A stretch of 64,000 bases of DNA from Halobacillus locisalis (GCF_013694105.1 NZ_JACEFG010000002.1:992001-1056000), one strand, 5' to 3'; counted from the first letter of the stretch, positions 49,508-58,628 are shown. A program made the numbers and translations. The notes: a model not told the origin generated them from the letters alone.

Positions 49508-50392
49508 ATGTCTGAAACGAACCATAATACACAGCTAGTCATCATTACAGGGATGTCAGGAGCTGGGAAAACGGTTGCCGTACAAAGCTTTGAAGATCTT
49601 GGCTTTTTTTGCGTGGACAACCTCCCACCAGCTTTATTACCGAAATTCTTGGAGTTGATGAGAGACTCTCGAAATAATATCGAAAACGTCGCACTAGTGA
49701 TGGACTTGCGTGGTAGAGAATTTTTTGATTCTCTTTTTGACTCTCTTGATCGACTTGGGAAAGAGGATTGGATTCAAGAGCATATTCTGTTCTTAGATGC
49801 AGAGGATCAATCGTTGGTTTCCCGATATAAAGAAACCCGCCGCTCCCACCCACTTGCGAAAGATGGGTTGCCCCTTGAGGGAATCCGGAAAGAGCGGAAA
49901 ATGCTCGATGAATTACGTGGACGCGCGCAAACGATCATCAATACGACCACATTGAAGCCGAAAGATCTGCGCGAGAAAATTATCGAGCGGTATCGGGAAC
50001 AAAAACAACAAGTGTTTTCGATTCAAGTCGTCTCGTTCGGCTTCAAATATGGTGTCCCAATTGATGCAGATTTAATGTTCGATGTACGATTTTTACCGAA
50101 TCCGCACTATGTAGAACATATGCGTCCGCTGACAGGATTGAATACGGAAGTTTCTTCTTATGTGTTCAAATGGTCCGATACTCAAAAATTCTTAGAAAAA
50201 CTGAAGGACCTGCTTACGTTCATGCTTCCGCAATATAAGAGAGAAGGAAAGAGTCAGCTTGTTTTAGCGATTGGGTGTACAGGGGGGCAGCATCGTTCTG
50301 TTGCCATTTCCGAGTACTTGTCGGATCACTTTTCAGGGGACTTTTTCACTCATGTAACACATAGAGATATTGATAAAAGAAAGGGTTTGTAA
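49508..50392 (+). CDS. rapZ: RNase adapter / nucleotide-binding protein RapZ (YvcJ)
   Basis: A 294-residue P-loop protein. Walker A is [10 protein letters not shown] near residue 17, FFCVDNLPP follows, and the C-terminal domain has the conserved [25 protein letters not shown]-type and [11 protein letters not shown] motifs. In Escherichia coli RapZ controls glmS through small RNA decay; in Bacillus YvcJ has GTPase activity and affects competence. An ATG at 49487 is in frame, but GGGGAG is spaced for 49508. yvcK follows after 3 bases. Confidence 0.93.
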   Translation: MSETNHNTQLVIITGMSGAGKTVAVQSFEDLGFFCVDNLPPALLPKFLELMRDSRNNIENVALVMDLRGREFFDSLFDSLDRLGKEDWIQEHILFLDAEDQSLVSRYKETRRSHPLAKDGLPLEGIRKERKMLDELRGRAQTIINTTTLKPKDLREKIIERYREQKQQVFSIQVVSFGFKYGVPIDADLMFDVRFLPNPHYVEHMRPLTGLNTEVSSYVFKWSDTQKFLEKLKDLLTFMLPQYKREGKSQLVLAIGCTGGQHRSVAISEYLSDHFSGDFFTHVTHRDIDKRKGL

Positions 50393-50395
50393 TGG

Positions 50396-51349
50396 ATGGG
50401 CAATTCCACAGAACCACGTGTCGTCGTCATTGGTGGCGGGACGGGGATGCCGGTATTATTACGCGGCTTAAAAGACTTACCGATCCATTTGTCTGCCATC
50501 GTCACAGTTGCTGATGACGGTGGGAGTTCAGGGCGGTTACGAACAGAATTAGCCATTCCTGCTCCAGGGGACATACGGAATGTCGTAGCGGCTCTTTCTG
50601 ATGCGGAGCCTATGTTGTTGGATTTATTTCAGCACCGCTTCGCAGAAGGCAATGGATTGTCCGGTCATTCGATGGGCAACTTATTACTAGCTGCGATGGC
50701 CTCCATGACGGGTGATTTTTACAGAGGAATCAAAGAGATTTCACGTGTGCTCAATGTGCGAGGTGAGATCTATCCGATTGCGAACCACTCGATGAATTTA
50801 CACGCTGAGATGGAAGATGGAACCGTCGTTACGGGTGAATCCCAAATTCCGAAACAAAATAAAAAAATCAAGCGTGTCTATGTAAGCCCGACCCCTGTGC
50901 AGCCCCTGCCGGAAGCGGTTCATGCTATCAAGTCAGCTGATTTGATCATCATATCGCCAGGTAGTCTCTACACGAGTATCCTGCCAAATATCATCATTCC
51001 AGAAATTGGCGAAGCGCTTCGGGAAACCAAAGCGGACGTCACGTATATTTGTAATGTCATGACGCAGGAAGGGGAAACATCCGAATATACAGCCGCTGAT
51101 CATTTACAAGCATTATTTGATCATATTGGGAATGATGTCATACAGTCAGTTGTCGTCCATAACCAACCCATTGAACAAAAGTATAAAAAGGCGTATGCTA
51201 GAGAGAATGCAGAGCCGGTGATCTATGACATTGACCGAATAAAGTCGATGGGAATCAAAGTAATAGAAGAAGATATTATTGACCATAGCCAACCTATGCT
51301 TCGTCATGATACTAGCAAGCTTGCCCAACTTTTGCATTCCATGCTTTAA
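50396..51349 (+). CDS. yvcK: YvcK/GlmR family protein
   Basis: A 317-residue cytoplasmic protein of the CofD-like fold. VVIGGGTGMPVLLRGLKD and VTVADDGGSSGRLR begin the nucleotide-sugar site; GHSMGNLLLAAM and ISPGSLYTSILPN follow. In Bacillus subtilis YvcK (GlmR) binds UDP-GlcNAc, stimulates GlmS and is needed for growth on gluconeogenic carbon and for normal wall synthesis. AAAGGG lies upstream; the ATG at 50396 follows the rapZ stop directly. Order rapZ-yvcK-whiA is conserved across Firmicutes. Confidence 0.94.
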   Translation: MGNSTEPRVVVIGGGTGMPVLLRGLKDLPIHLSAIVTVADDGGSSGRLRTELAIPAPGDIRNVVAALSDAEPMLLDLFQHRFAEGNGLSGHSMGNLLLAAMASMTGDFYRGIKEISRVLNVRGEIYPIANHSMNLHAEMEDGTVVTGESQIPKQNKKIKRVYVSPTPVQPLPEAVHAIKSADLIIISPGSLYTSILPNIIIPEIGEALRETKADVTYICNVMTQEGETSEYTAADHLQALFDHIGNDVIQSVVVHNQPIEQKYKKAYARENAEPVIYDIDRIKSMGIKVIEEDIIDHSQPMLRHDTSKLAQLLHSML

Positions 51350-51382
51350 GGGGAAGTTTGTGCTAAGAGGGGGTGTACATCT

Positions 51383-52339
51383 ATGTCTTTTGCATCAGAA
51401 ATCAAAAAAGAATTAACGAACGTAGAAGCGGATACTTGTTGCATGGAGTCAGAATTAGCAGCATTAATCCGTATGAATGGAACGTTCTCCCTGTCTAACC
51501 GAGAATATATGTTGGATGTTCAAACCGAAAACGCAGCGATAGCTAGAAGAATCTATATGCTCACAAAGAAGTTGTATCCCTATCCGGTGGAGCTTCTTGT
51601 GAGAAAAAAGATGCGTTTGAAAAAGAACAATGTTTATATTGTTCGTATGACGGAACAGGCGAAACTCGTTCTTGAGGATTTAGAGATATTGAAAGGGCCG
51701 TTATCCATCAACCCGAATATCCCTGGAAAGTATATGAAAGACACCTGCTGTAAGCGAGCTTATTTGCGTGGAGCTTTCCTAGCTGGGGGATCGGTGAACA
51801 ACCCGGAAACATCTTCTTACCACCTCGAGATTTATTCTTCCGATGAGGAACACAACGAGGCGTTGTGTAAGCTTATGAACCAGTTCGGACTACATGCCCG
51901 TACCCTGGATCGTAAAAAAGGGTATATCACCTATTTGAAAGAAGCGGACAAAATCACCGAGCTGATCAGTAATATCGGTGCCCACCAAGCTTTATTCAAA
52001 TTCGAGGATGTGCGAATTGTCCGGGATATGCGTAATTCGGTCAATCGACTGGTTAATTGCGAAACGGCGAACTTGAATAAGACAATTGGTGCCGCCTTCA
52101 GACAAGTGGAAAACATCAAGTTCATCTCACGCACTGTCGGTCTAGAAGCATTGCCCGATAAATTGAGAGAAATTGCTTCTTTGCGACTTCAGCATCAGGA
52201 TGTTTCGTTGAAGGAACTAGGAGAGTACGTTTCCGGTGCGACAATCAGTAAGTCCGGCATCAATCATCGATTGAGAAAGATTGATGAATTTGCTGAAAAG
52301 GTACGAAAAGGAGAAGTCACAGAAAACACACGAAATTAA
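51383..52339 (+). CDS. whiA: DNA-binding protein WhiA
   Basis: A 318-residue protein joining a LAGLIDADG-like N-terminal domain (with [21 protein letters not shown]) and a C-terminal helix-turn-helix ([16 protein letters not shown] with [11 protein letters not shown]). It controls sporulation in actinomycetes; in Bacillus it influences cell division and chromosome segregation. AGAGGGGGTG lies upstream of the ATG. It follows yvcK by 33 bases in the conserved cluster. Confidence 0.95.
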   Translation: MSFASEIKKELTNVEADTCCMESELAALIRMNGTFSLSNREYMLDVQTENAAIARRIYMLTKKLYPYPVELLVRKKMRLKKNNVYIVRMTEQAKLVLEDLEILKGPLSINPNIPGKYMKDTCCKRAYLRGAFLAGGSVNNPETSSYHLEIYSSDEEHNEALCKLMNQFGLHARTLDRKKGYITYLKEADKITELISNIGAHQALFKFEDVRIVRDMRNSVNRLVNCETANLNKTIGAAFRQVENIKFISRTVGLEALPDKLREIASLRLQHQDVSLKELGEYVSGATISKSGINHRLRKIDEFAEKVRKGEVTENTRN

Positions 52340-52359
52340 TGTTTTCTACAGAATATTCA

Positions 52360-52411
52360 TGCTATAATGAATACAATTCCAACGCTTTCTTAGTCGAAAG
52401 CGTTTTTTCTT
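52360..52411 (+). promoter_or_regulatory. Promoter followed at once by a terminator, upstream of crh
   Basis: Extended -10 TGCTATAAT (52360-52368) is followed by the hairpin AACGCTTTC (52381-52389) / GAAAGCGTT (52395-52403) with a T-run. A transcript from this -10 would be only about 35 bases unless the hairpin is bypassed. The hairpin may also simply end whiA transcripts. TGAATGCGCTTTCG at 52420-52433 is a cre-like site with two mismatches. Confidence 0.55.
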
Positions 52412-52468
52412 AAAAACTTTGAATGCGCTTTCGAAACGTGAATGATGAAACAGAAAGGAGAATGATCG

Positions 52469-52720
52469 GTGATTGAACGCTCGATTACAGTAGAACTAGA
52501 GACGGGATTACAAGCAAGACCTGCAGCCCAGTTCGTCCAGCAAGCCAACCGTTTCACGTCTGATATTTTTATAGAGAAAGACGAAAAACGCGTCAATGCG
52601 AAAAGTATCATGGGATTGATGAGTTTGGCAATCGGTACAGGGGAAGATATCAAATTGATTGCTGACGGAACGGACGAAGAAGAGGCGCTGAAGGAACTGA
52701 CAGATTACGTGCAGGAATAA
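52469..52720 (+). CDS. crh: Catabolite repression HPr-like protein Crh
   Basis: An 83-residue HPr paralogue. Position 15 is Gln (GLQARPAA) instead of the His used by the PTS, so it cannot take part in sugar transport. Ser46 (NAKSIMG) is kept and is the target of HprK, encoded at 27270. P-Ser-Crh is a corepressor of CcpA. It starts at GTG (52469) with AAAGGAG 8 bases upstream. In Bacillus subtilis yvcN follows; here it is absent and repeats lie between crh and clpP. Confidence 0.95.
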   Translation: MIERSITVELETGLQARPAAQFVQQANRFTSDIFIEKDEKRVNAKSIMGLMSLAIGTGEDIKLIADGTDEEEALKELTDYVQE

Positions 52721-52798
52721 ACGTATGAAAATACTTGTGAATTAATGAACGTATTCATAAAAAGGAATCGTTCCCATACATGAAACGTATTGATATAC

Positions 52799-52833
52799 AA
52801 AAAGCCCCTGCTGTTAAGACAGCCGGGGCTTTC
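52799..52833 (+). terminator. Terminator of crh
   Basis: AAAGCCCCTGCTGT pairs with ACAGCCGGGGCTTT with one mismatch, around a four-base loop. Confidence 0.85.
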
Positions 52834-52879
52834 GGTGTGTTTGAGAAGCTACTACCGGTTCTAACAAATTAGACGGACC

Positions 52880-52995
52880 GGTGGCGTGGAAACGACTCCC
52901 TTTCCGCAGGAGGCGGTGAGCTTCCTCGACCGCCTCCTGCGGGATCTCACCCAAGCCTCAGGATCCTGCAGGAGTGTCGCCGTTTCCACGCCACC
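52880..52995 (+). repeat. Palindromic repeat family B, copy 2
   Basis: Ends are GGTGGCGTGG and CCACGCCACC. It is the near-exact reverse complement of 36490-36610. The right flank AATAAAAAGACTGAACCTCT also matches the flank of the other copy. Confidence 0.85.
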
Positions 52996-53070
52996 TCACA
53001 ATAAAAAGACTGAACCTCTAGAGATTCAACGACAGTGAGGATCTCTACGTATGACTGCACCATGCTGCTT

Positions 53071-53127
53071 GGCGAGGTTCTGTCCAACTATTTATCCCAC
53101 GGTATTCTTATACGATCTAACAGAAAC
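53071..53127 (-). repeat. Palindromic repeat family C, copy lacking its inner palindrome
   Basis: Keeps the outer GGCGAGGTTCTGTCC and the flanks CAACTATTTAT and CCCACGGTATTCTTATACGAT of family C (36231-36415, inverted) but lacks the 120-bp inner palindrome. Confidence 0.75.
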
Positions 53128-53153
53128 TTTCCACTAACTTGTTCAACGACCTG

Positions 53154-53187
53154 AAAAGGCCCCGCTGCATGACAGCGGGGCCTTTCT
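53154..53187. terminator. Terminator downstream of clpP
   Basis: AAAAGGCCCCGCTG (53154-53167) pairs with CAGCGGGGCCTTT (53173-53185). It ends the minus-strand clpP and faces the crh side. Confidence 0.85.
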
Positions 53188-53199
53188 TAGGTTTCAATA

Positions 53200-53790
53200 T
53201 TATTTGTCTGTGTTTTTCTCCATTACTTTGTCGATCATGCCGTATTCTACAGCTTCGTGAGCAGACATGAAGTTGTCACGATCCGTATCGCGCTCAATCA
53301 CTTCTAGTGGCTGACCTGTGCGTTCTGACAAGATTTTGTTCAGTTTCTCACGCATTTTAATGATACGCTTCGCGTGGATTTCGATATCCGTCGCTTGACC
53401 TTGTGTACCACCTAATGGTTGGTGGATCATCACTTCACTGTTTGGAAGTGCATAACGCTTGCCTGGTTCACCAGCGTTCAGAAGGAAGGCTCCCATTGAA
53501 GCAGCCATACCTGTGCAGATCGTGGAAACGTCAGGCTTGATGAATTGCATTGTATCAAAGATGGCCATACCTGCTGTGATGGATCCACCTGGTGAGTTAA
53601 TATACAAAGAGATGTCTTTTTCCGGATCATCAGCAGCTAGGAAAAGCAGTTGAGAAACAACAGAGTTTGCAATGTTGTCATCAATCGGGCTACCTAACAT
53701 GATGATACGGTCTTTAAGTAGGCGGGAGTAAATATCGTAGGCACGCTCTCCGCGGTTTGTTTGTTCAATTACTGTAGGAACTAAGTTCAT
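53200..53790 (-). CDS. clpP: ATP-dependent Clp protease proteolytic subunit
   Basis: A 196-residue serine peptidase that forms the tetradecameric degradation chamber used with ClpC, ClpX and ClpE. The catalytic triad is complete: Ser98 (GMAASMGA), His123 (MIHQPLGG) and Asp172 (DTDRDNF). AAGGAGG precedes the ATG. The upstream region has a consensus promoter overlapped by a CtsR operator, so heat and protein stress control is expected. It is transcribed towards crh and away from tRNA-Arg. Confidence 0.98.
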   Translation of the reverse strand: MNLVPTVIEQTNRGERAYDIYSRLLKDRIIMLGSPIDDNIANSVVSQLLFLAADDPEKDISLYINSPGGSITAGMAIFDTMQFIKPDVSTICTGMAASMGAFLLNAGEPGKRYALPNSEVMIHQPLGGTQGQATDIEIHAKRIIKMREKLNKILSERTGQPLEVIERDTDRDNFMSAHEAVEYGMIDKVMEKNTDK

Positions 53791-53834
53791 AGTGTTTCCT
53801 CCTTATCATCAATAGATTATGATGGAATATATTT

Positions 53835-53863
53835 ATCATACAATTAAGGTCAGATAAGGTCAA
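53835..53863 (-). promoter_or_regulatory. Sigma-A promoter of clpP
   Basis: On the minus strand TTGACC (53858-53863), 17-base spacer, TATGAT (53835-53840). Confidence 0.75.
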
Positions 53864-53864
53864 A
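53848..53864 (+). promoter_or_regulatory. CtsR operator of clpP
   Basis: GGTCAGATAAGGTCAAA is a direct heptad repeat (GGTCAGA-N3-GGTCAAA) matching the CtsR consensus with one change. It overlaps the clpP -35 and spacer, suiting repression by CtsR. Confidence 0.88.
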
Positions 53865-54127
53865 CAAAAACGATCGACCTTTTCTTTCATTTTCCTTCTA
53901 CCATCATTCCCTTTATCTTCTTTGATAAACGTGGGGGAGGAAGATAATTTTATTGATGACGGATCAAGGTCATAAGTTTTGAAGAATAGCCGAAAAAGGT
54001 GCATCTTTCGGACAATCAATGAACTCGTGTACCTGGAGGATCCGGAAGTCTTTCGGTTTACGGCACCTATAGATTATGGGGTAACCATTCCATTTAAAAG
54101 TCACGGAAAGCCGCTACGAATTATGGT

Positions 54128-54156
54128 TGATTTTTTGTTCATTTATTCGTATAATG
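54128..54156 (+). promoter_or_regulatory. Promoter of tRNA-Arg
   Basis: TTGATT (54128-54133), 17-base spacer, TATAAT (54151-54156). Transcription would start about 13 bases before the tRNA. Confidence 0.8.
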
Positions 54157-54175
54157 TTTATTGCATGTCGATTTG

Positions 54176-54251
54176 CGCCCGTAGCTCAGTCGGATAGAGC
54201 GGTAGATTCCGGTTCTACGTCAGTCGGGGGTTCGAATCCTCTCGGGCGCGC
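54176..54251 (+). tRNA. tRNA-Arg (anticodon CCG)
   Basis: Acceptor GCGCCCG (54176-54182) pairs with CGGGCGC (54244-54250), discriminator G. Anticodon stem GTAGA/TCTAC encloses the loop TTCCGGT with anticodon CCG (54210-54212), reading CGG. The T-loop TTCGAAT and D-arm region GCTCAGTCGGATAGAGC are normal. CCA is not encoded. It has its own promoter and terminator and lies close to clpP, as trnQ-Arg does in Bacillus subtilis. Confidence 0.97.
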
Positions 54252-54256
54252 TAATA

Positions 54257-54303
54257 AAAAGGAAAGGCATCCTCTTCGAAAAGGGGATGCCTTTCCTTTT
54301 ACA
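54257..54303 (+). terminator. Terminator of tRNA-Arg
   Basis: AAAGGAAAGGCATCC pairs with GGATGCCTTTCCTTT, a long perfect stem, then T. Confidence 0.92.
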
Positions 54304-54418
54304 TTCTATTCGTTATATTGGTATAATTAAATAGGAAGAGACATACAAATGAATTTGTGAATGAACAAGTTCATGGAGTGCTTCCCTATACTTATTCATT
54401 ACCAACTCAATGATTATA

Positions 54419-54456
54419 TTGAAAGCGTTTATTAAAGGATATAATTATGGTATAAT
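54419..54456 (+). promoter_or_regulatory. Promoter region with cre-like site
   Basis: TTGAAA (54419-54424) with TATAAT at 54440-54445 (15-base spacer) and a second TATAAT at 54451-54456. TGAAAGCGTTTATT (54420-54433) matches the CcpA cre consensus at all but the last two positions. Confidence 0.45.
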
Positions 54457-54514
54457 GTAGTAAGATATAAGATGTCACGTACTTTTCGCTTCTATCTATA
54501 GAAAAGGGGTATTT

Positions 54515-54739
54515 ATGACAAACCTAATCCGTTACAAAATGTTGTCGACCGAGCAAATTTCTGAAGACAGACGGATTCATGTGTTCGATATGCAAGAACA
54601 GCAGAAGCTTTCTTTCAATTATGAATCATTGAAGCGAACACCGAAAAGTTATGCTGGCGAAGAATTATCTGATTTCCTAGGGAAGAGAAAACTGAAAATC
54701 GATAACGGCGTTTACGATAATAAGGGGCATGCTTCCTAA
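54515..54739 (+). CDS. Hypothetical 74-residue protein
   Basis: A small, polar, probably soluble protein that begins MTNLIRYKMLSTEQ and has a mix of basic and acidic residues without hydrophobic segments. An AAAGGGG ribosome site lies 6 bases before the ATG, promoter-like boxes lie upstream and a terminator overlaps its stop codon, so expression is likely. No family recognised. The possible cre site upstream hints at carbon control, but this is weak. Confidence 0.65.
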   Translation: MTNLIRYKMLSTEQISEDRRIHVFDMQEQQKLSFNYESLKRTPKSYAGEELSDFLGKRKLKIDNGVYDNKGHAS

Positions 54740-54757
54740 GGCATGCTCTTTTTTTGA
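54723..54757 (+). terminator. Terminator overlapping the end of the small gene
   Basis: GGGGCATGC pairs with GCATGCTC around the stop codon region, followed by T7. Confidence 0.75.
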
Positions 54758-54821
54758 CGCTTATGTACATGATGAATAGAGATGCAATCATAGAAGGATA
54801 CTAAAGTCGGGAGGGGACGGA

Positions 54822-55055
54822 ATGAATCATATTGTGCTGTACATAAAGAGAGAATGTCCACTTTGTGATGAGGTGAAGAGTTTACTAGATCTATTCGAGG
54901 ATACCTATGCTTTGGAGATTGAAGAGATTGATATTGAACAAGATGATGAGTTACTGGAACGGTTTATGTTGGAAGTCCCAGTTGTGGAAATCAATGGGGA
55001 GACCATGGATTATCGCTCAGTTGATTATCTATCTCTTGAAAAACGCTTACATTAA
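54822..55055 (+). CDS. Glutaredoxin-family thiol protein
   Basis: A 77-residue thioredoxin-fold protein with the redox motif CPLC (Cys12 and Cys15) after the first strand (IVLYIKREC), and VPVVEINGE with the cis-Pro as the third strand. This is the short glutaredoxin-like family (DUF836 type) seen in Bacillaceae, likely a thiol-disulfide exchange protein; the partner is unknown. GGGAGGGGACGG precedes the ATG. It lies directly before cggR. Confidence 0.85.
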   Translation: MNHIVLYIKRECPLCDEVKSLLDLFEDTYALEIEEIDIEQDDELLERFMLEVPVVEINGETMDYRSVDYLSLEKRLH

Positions 55056-55073
55056 AAAACAGATGGATTTCAC

Positions 55074-55105
55074 TTGCACCCGTACACCCCCACTGTTAAT
55101 ATAAT
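55074..55105 (+). promoter_or_regulatory. Probable promoter of cggR
   Basis: TATAAT at 55100-55105 is perfect. The nearest -35-like box TTGCAC (55074-55079) is 20 bases upstream, which is long. The transcript would begin just ahead of the CggR operator. Confidence 0.5.
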
Positions 55106-55134
55106 AGCTGAAAAGGATATTTTTTTGCTCCAAG

Positions 55135-55170
55135 CGGGACAGAATATGACTGGCTGGGACATAAACATCC
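55135..55170 (+). promoter_or_regulatory. CggR operator
   Basis: CGGGAC-N6-TGAC-N4-TGGGAC-N6-ATCC fits the tandem Bacillus subtilis operator CGGGAC-N6-TGTC-N4-CGGGAC-N6-TGTC in every spacing. It lies 36 bases before cggR, so the regulator represses its own operon until fructose-1,6-bisphosphate binds it. Confidence 0.88.
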
Positions 55171-55205
55171 CACACGGTTCAAATTCATTTGAAGGAGCTT
55201 TTCTC

Positions 55206-56234
55206 ATGCGAGCTTTCATTGACCTACAAAAGAAATTATTCCCTGATGTGTTGGACGTTATGCAGCGAAGGTATCAACTGTTGTATCATATTCAACTGAT
55301 GCAACCAGTCGGGCGTCGCGCATTAGCCGAAAACGTTGAACTAGCTGAACGTACGGTTCGAAGTGAAGTTGATTTTCTCAACAACCAAGGAGCCGTCGAA
55401 GTCACTTCAAGAGGAATGCATTTAACCTATGAAGGGCAAAACATACTAGAACAATTAGCTGAGTTCATCAAGGAAGTCACGGGGATAAAGGTTTTAGAAC
55501 AACAATTAAAGGATACATTAAAGTTAGACTGTGTCGTTGTTGTTCCAGGGGACAGCGATGAACTCAATTGGGTCAAGCATGAGATGGGACGAGCATGTGT
55601 CCAGTATTTGAAAGATCGAATGACACCGAATCAGGCGATTGCCATTACAGGTGGTACAACCATGGCTGCCGTCGCTCAAATGATGAGTCCGTTTAAGGAT
55701 GCTGAACAATGCCTTTTTGTACCTGCAAGAGGTGGGCTAGGAGAGAGGGTCGAAAATCAAGCGAACACGATTTGTGCTGAAATGGCCAAAAGAGCTCGTG
55801 GTGACTATCGACTATTGTATGTCCCTGATCCACTCAGTGAAGAATCCTACCAAACGATCATTGAAGAGCCTTCCATTAAAGAAGTGCTCGATATTATCCG
55901 AAGTGCAGAAATAGTCATTCATGGCGTCGGTGACGCGATGACAATGGCGGAACGTCGGAAGACATCCACAGAACAATTGGATATCATTCAAGATCGTAAA
56001 GCCGTCGGAGAAGCTTTCGGGTATTATTTTAATACCGACGGGAAAGTCGTCCACAAGGTTAGAACCGTAGGCCTTCAACTGGAGGATTTGAAACACGCGA
56101 AACATGTCATTGCCGTAGCTGGCGGAAAGTCGAAGGCAGAAGCGATTGCCTCGTATTTTCAGCCTGGACAAAGCAATGTGCTGATCACCGATGAAGGTGC
56201 AGCGGAGGAGTTACTAAAGGGTTCGTCCCTTTAA
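55206..56234 (+). CDS. cggR: Central glycolytic genes regulator CggR
   Basis: A 342-residue SorC-family repressor. The N-terminal winged helix has LMQPVGRRALAENVELAERTV (recognition around AERTVRSEV). The sugar-binding domain has ITGGTTMAAVAQMM and PARGGLGERVENQANTICAEMA. Fructose-1,6-bisphosphate relieves repression in Bacillus. The frame is open from 55074, but that part overlaps the promoter and operator. The ATG at 55206 has GAAGGAGC 9 bases upstream and gives the usual length. It heads the operon with gapA, pgk, tpiA, gpmI and eno. Confidence 0.95.
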   Translation: MRAFIDLQKKLFPDVLDVMQRRYQLLYHIQLMQPVGRRALAENVELAERTVRSEVDFLNNQGAVEVTSRGMHLTYEGQNILEQLAEFIKEVTGIKVLEQQLKDTLKLDCVVVVPGDSDELNWVKHEMGRACVQYLKDRMTPNQAIAITGGTTMAAVAQMMSPFKDAEQCLFVPARGGLGERVENQANTICAEMAKRARGDYRLLYVPDPLSEESYQTIIEEPSIKEVLDIIRSAEIVIHGVGDAMTMAERRKTSTEQLDIIQDRKAVGEAFGYYFNTDGKVVHKVRTVGLQLEDLKHAKHVIAVAGGKSKAEAIASYFQPGQSNVLITDEGAAEELLKGSSL

Positions 56235-56270
56235 ATAAATTAAGCAATTCACTCAAGGAGGAATTTTAGC

Positions 56271-57278
56271 ATGACAGTAAGAATTGGAATTAACGGTTTC
56301 GGACGTATTGGACGTAATGTTTTCCGTGCTGCTCTAACAAATGATGAAGTAGAAGTGGTAGCGGTTAACGACCTTACAGATGCAAATATGCTTGCACACC
56401 TACTACAATATGACTCTGTTCACGGTACACTTCCTGAAGAAGTAACGACAAACGGAGACAACTTGATCGTAGGCGGAAAAGAAATCAAAGTACTTTCTGA
56501 AAAAGATCCAGCTCAACTAGGTTGGGGAGATCTTGGCGTAGAGATCGTTGTTGAATCTACAGGTCGTTTCACTCAGCGTGACGATGCTCAGAAACACTTG
56601 GATGCAGGCGCGAAAAAAGTCGTAATCTCTGCTCCAGCTAAGCAAGAAGATCTTACAGTCGTTATGGGTGTTAACGAAGACCAGTACGACAAAGATTCTC
56701 ACCACGTTATTTCTAACGCTTCTTGTACGACAAACTGTCTTGCACCATACGCGAAAATTCTTGATGAGAAATTCGGTCTTAAGCGCGGTATGATGACAAC
56801 AGTTCACTCTTACACAAACGACCAGCAAATCCTTGACCTGCCACACAAAGACTACCGTCGTGCGCGTGCTGCAGCTCAAAACATCATCCCTACAACAACA
56901 GGTGCTGCTCAAGCCGTTGCGAAAGTACTTCCACAGCTTGATGGTAAGCTTTCTGGTATGGCGATGCGTGTACCAACAGCGAACGTTTCCATCGTAGACT
57001 TCGTTGCTGAACTTGATAAAGACGTATCTGCAGAAGAAGTGAACGAAGCTCTTCGTGCTGAAGCTGAAGGCAACCTTAAAGGAATCCTAGGTTACAGTGA
57101 CGAGCCACTTGTATCAACAGACTACAATGGCAACACGAACTCTTCTGTAATCGATGGCATCTCTACACTTGCTCTTGAAGGCAACATGGTTAAAGTTGTT
57201 TCTTGGTATGACAACGAAACTGGTTACTCTAACCGTTGTGTAGACCTAGCTGTTTACCTTAAAAACCAAGGATTGTAA
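56271..57278 (+). CDS. gapA: Glyceraldehyde-3-phosphate dehydrogenase, NAD-dependent
   Basis: A 335-residue glycolytic enzyme. The NAD fold is INGFGRIGRNVFRA, Asp34 (AVNDLTD) favours NAD over NADP, and the active site Cys152 lies in SNASCTTNCLAP, with a His in the following catalytic region. Codon use is strongly biased (frequent AAC, GGT, CTT), as in highly expressed genes. AAGGAGG precedes the ATG by 9 bases. It is directly downstream of its regulator cggR, which identifies it as the glycolytic GapA and not the gluconeogenic GapB. Confidence 0.97.
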   Translation: MTVRIGINGFGRIGRNVFRAALTNDEVEVVAVNDLTDANMLAHLLQYDSVHGTLPEEVTTNGDNLIVGGKEIKVLSEKDPAQLGWGDLGVEIVVESTGRFTQRDDAQKHLDAGAKKVVISAPAKQEDLTVVMGVNEDQYDKDSHHVISNASCTTNCLAPYAKILDEKFGLKRGMMTTVHSYTNDQQILDLPHKDYRRARAAAQNIIPTTTGAAQAVAKVLPQLDGKLSGMAMRVPTANVSIVDFVAELDKDVSAEEVNEALRAEAEGNLKGILGYSDEPLVSTDYNGNTNSSVIDGISTLALEGNMVKVVSWYDNETGYSNRCVDLAVYLKNQGL

Positions 57279-57313
57279 TAAAATCCGCACGATAGAAAAC
57301 TATAAGCACTAAA

Positions 57314-57357
57314 GGTAAAGGAGGGGGTCTCATGTCCTCCTCCTTTATCCATGTTTT
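57314..57357 (+). terminator. Hairpin between gapA and pgk, possible partial terminator
   Basis: GGTAAAGGAGG (57314-57324) pairs with CCTCCTTTATCC (57339-57350), followed by TGTTTTTAG. It could reduce readthrough from gapA or protect the gapA mRNA end. The stem contains a GGAGG, but no gene starts there. Confidence 0.6.
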
Positions 57358-57446
57358 TAGGGTCCTGCGTTTCTAATCGTTTCTTATGTGGAAACGTACA
57401 TAGGGGGCGGGGATAACCCTGACCACAATTAAGGAGGTTGCAATTC

Positions 57447-58628
57447 ATGAATAAGAAAACCATTCGTGATGTAGAGGTACAAGGACAGGCGGTATTTTGT
57501 CGTGTTGACTTCAACGTTCCTATGAGCGGAGAAGAAGTAACAGATGATACACGAATCAGAGCCGCTCTACCGACAATTCAACATTTGACAGGTAATGGAG
57601 CGAAAGTCATTCTAGCGAGTCACTTAGGTCGTCCTAAAGGTGAAGTCGTAGAAGAATTACGTTTAGATCCTGTAGCTAACCGCTTGAGTGACCTTCTTGG
57701 ACAGACCGTTACCAAAACAGATGATGTTCATGGTGCTGAAGTCGACCAGGCTATTTCTGAAATGGAAAATGGTGACGTACTATTGATTGAAAACGTACGC
57801 TTCCACCCAGGCGAAGAGAAGAATGATGCGGATCTAGCAAAAGCATTTGCTAATATGGCAGATCTTTATGTGAATGATGCATTCGGTGCAGCTCACCGTG
57901 CGCATGCGTCAACAGCTGGTGTAGCGGAACACATTCCGGCAGTTGCTGGTTTCCTAATGGAGAAAGAAATCAACGTGCTAAGCCAAGCGCTTTCTGATCC
58001 TGAACGTCCTTTCACAGCCATTATCGGCGGTGCGAAAGTCAAAGATAAAATCGGTGTCATTGATAACTTGATTGATAAAGTGGATCACTTGATCATCGGT
58101 GGTGGACTTGCTTATACATTCGTTAAAGCACAAGGCCACGAAATCGGTAAATCTTTATTAGAGGAAGATAAGATCGATTTGGCGAAAGAGTATATGAAAA
58201 AAGCAGAAGAAAAAGGCGTGAACTTCCACATGCCGGAAGATGTCATCGTTGCGGATGATTTCTCTGATTCTGCCAACACGAAAGAAGTGGCGATCGATAG
58301 CATCCCGTCCGATTGGGAAGCACTAGATATCGGTCCGAAAACGAGAGAGAAATACGCTGAAATCATCAAGGATTCCAAGTTGATCATTTGGAATGGTCCG
58401 ATGGGCGTATTCGAACTAGAAACGTTCGCAAACGGTACAAAAGCCGTCGCAAACGCTCTAGCAGGCACCGAAGGTTATAGCGTGATCGGTGGCGGGGATT
58501 CTGCAGCAGCTGTCGAGAAATTCGGCTATGCAGGAGACATGGATCATGTATCAACAGGTGGAGGCGCATCGCTCGAGTTCATGGAAGGTAAAGAACTTCC
58601 AGGTGTAGCCCTACTGAACGACAAATAA
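57447..58628 (+). CDS. pgk: Phosphoglycerate kinase
   Basis: A 393-residue glycolytic kinase making ATP from 1,3-bisphosphoglycerate. Motifs are [36 protein letters not shown] and, in the nucleotide domain, [20 protein letters not shown] and [13 protein letters not shown]. An in-frame TTG at 57438 exists, but AAGGAGG is spaced 9 bases from the ATG at 57447. It follows gapA by 168 bases containing a hairpin. Confidence 0.97.
   Translation: MNKKTIRDVEVQGQAVFCRVDFNVPMSGEEVTDDTRIRAALPTIQHLTGNGAKVILASHLGRPKGEVVEELRLDPVANRLSDLLGQTVTKTDDVHGAEVDQAISEMENGDVLLIENVRFHPGEEKNDADLAKAFANMADLYVNDAFGAAHRAHASTAGVAEHIPAVAGFLMEKEINVLSQALSDPERPFTAIIGGAKVKDKIGVIDNLIDKVDHLIIGGGLAYTFVKAQGHEIGKSLLEEDKIDLAKEYMKKAEEKGVNFHMPEDVIVADDFSDSANTKEVAIDSIPSDWEALDIGPKTREKYAEIIKDSKLIIWNGPMGVFELETFANGTKAVANALAGTEGYSVIGGGDSAAAVEKFGYAGDMDHVSTGGGASLEFMEGKELPGVALLNDK

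Noticed and set aside
53979-54197. 72-codon open frame between clpP and tRNA-Arg
   Set aside because: It runs through the tRNA promoter into the tRNA gene and lacks a clear ribosome site. The middle part reads protein-like, so a decayed gene is possible, but I cannot support one.
54822-55055. Counting the glutaredoxin-like gene as first gene of the cggR operon
   Set aside because: The CggR operator and a TATAAT lie between them, so cggR probably has its own promoter; cotranscription by readthrough cannot be excluded.
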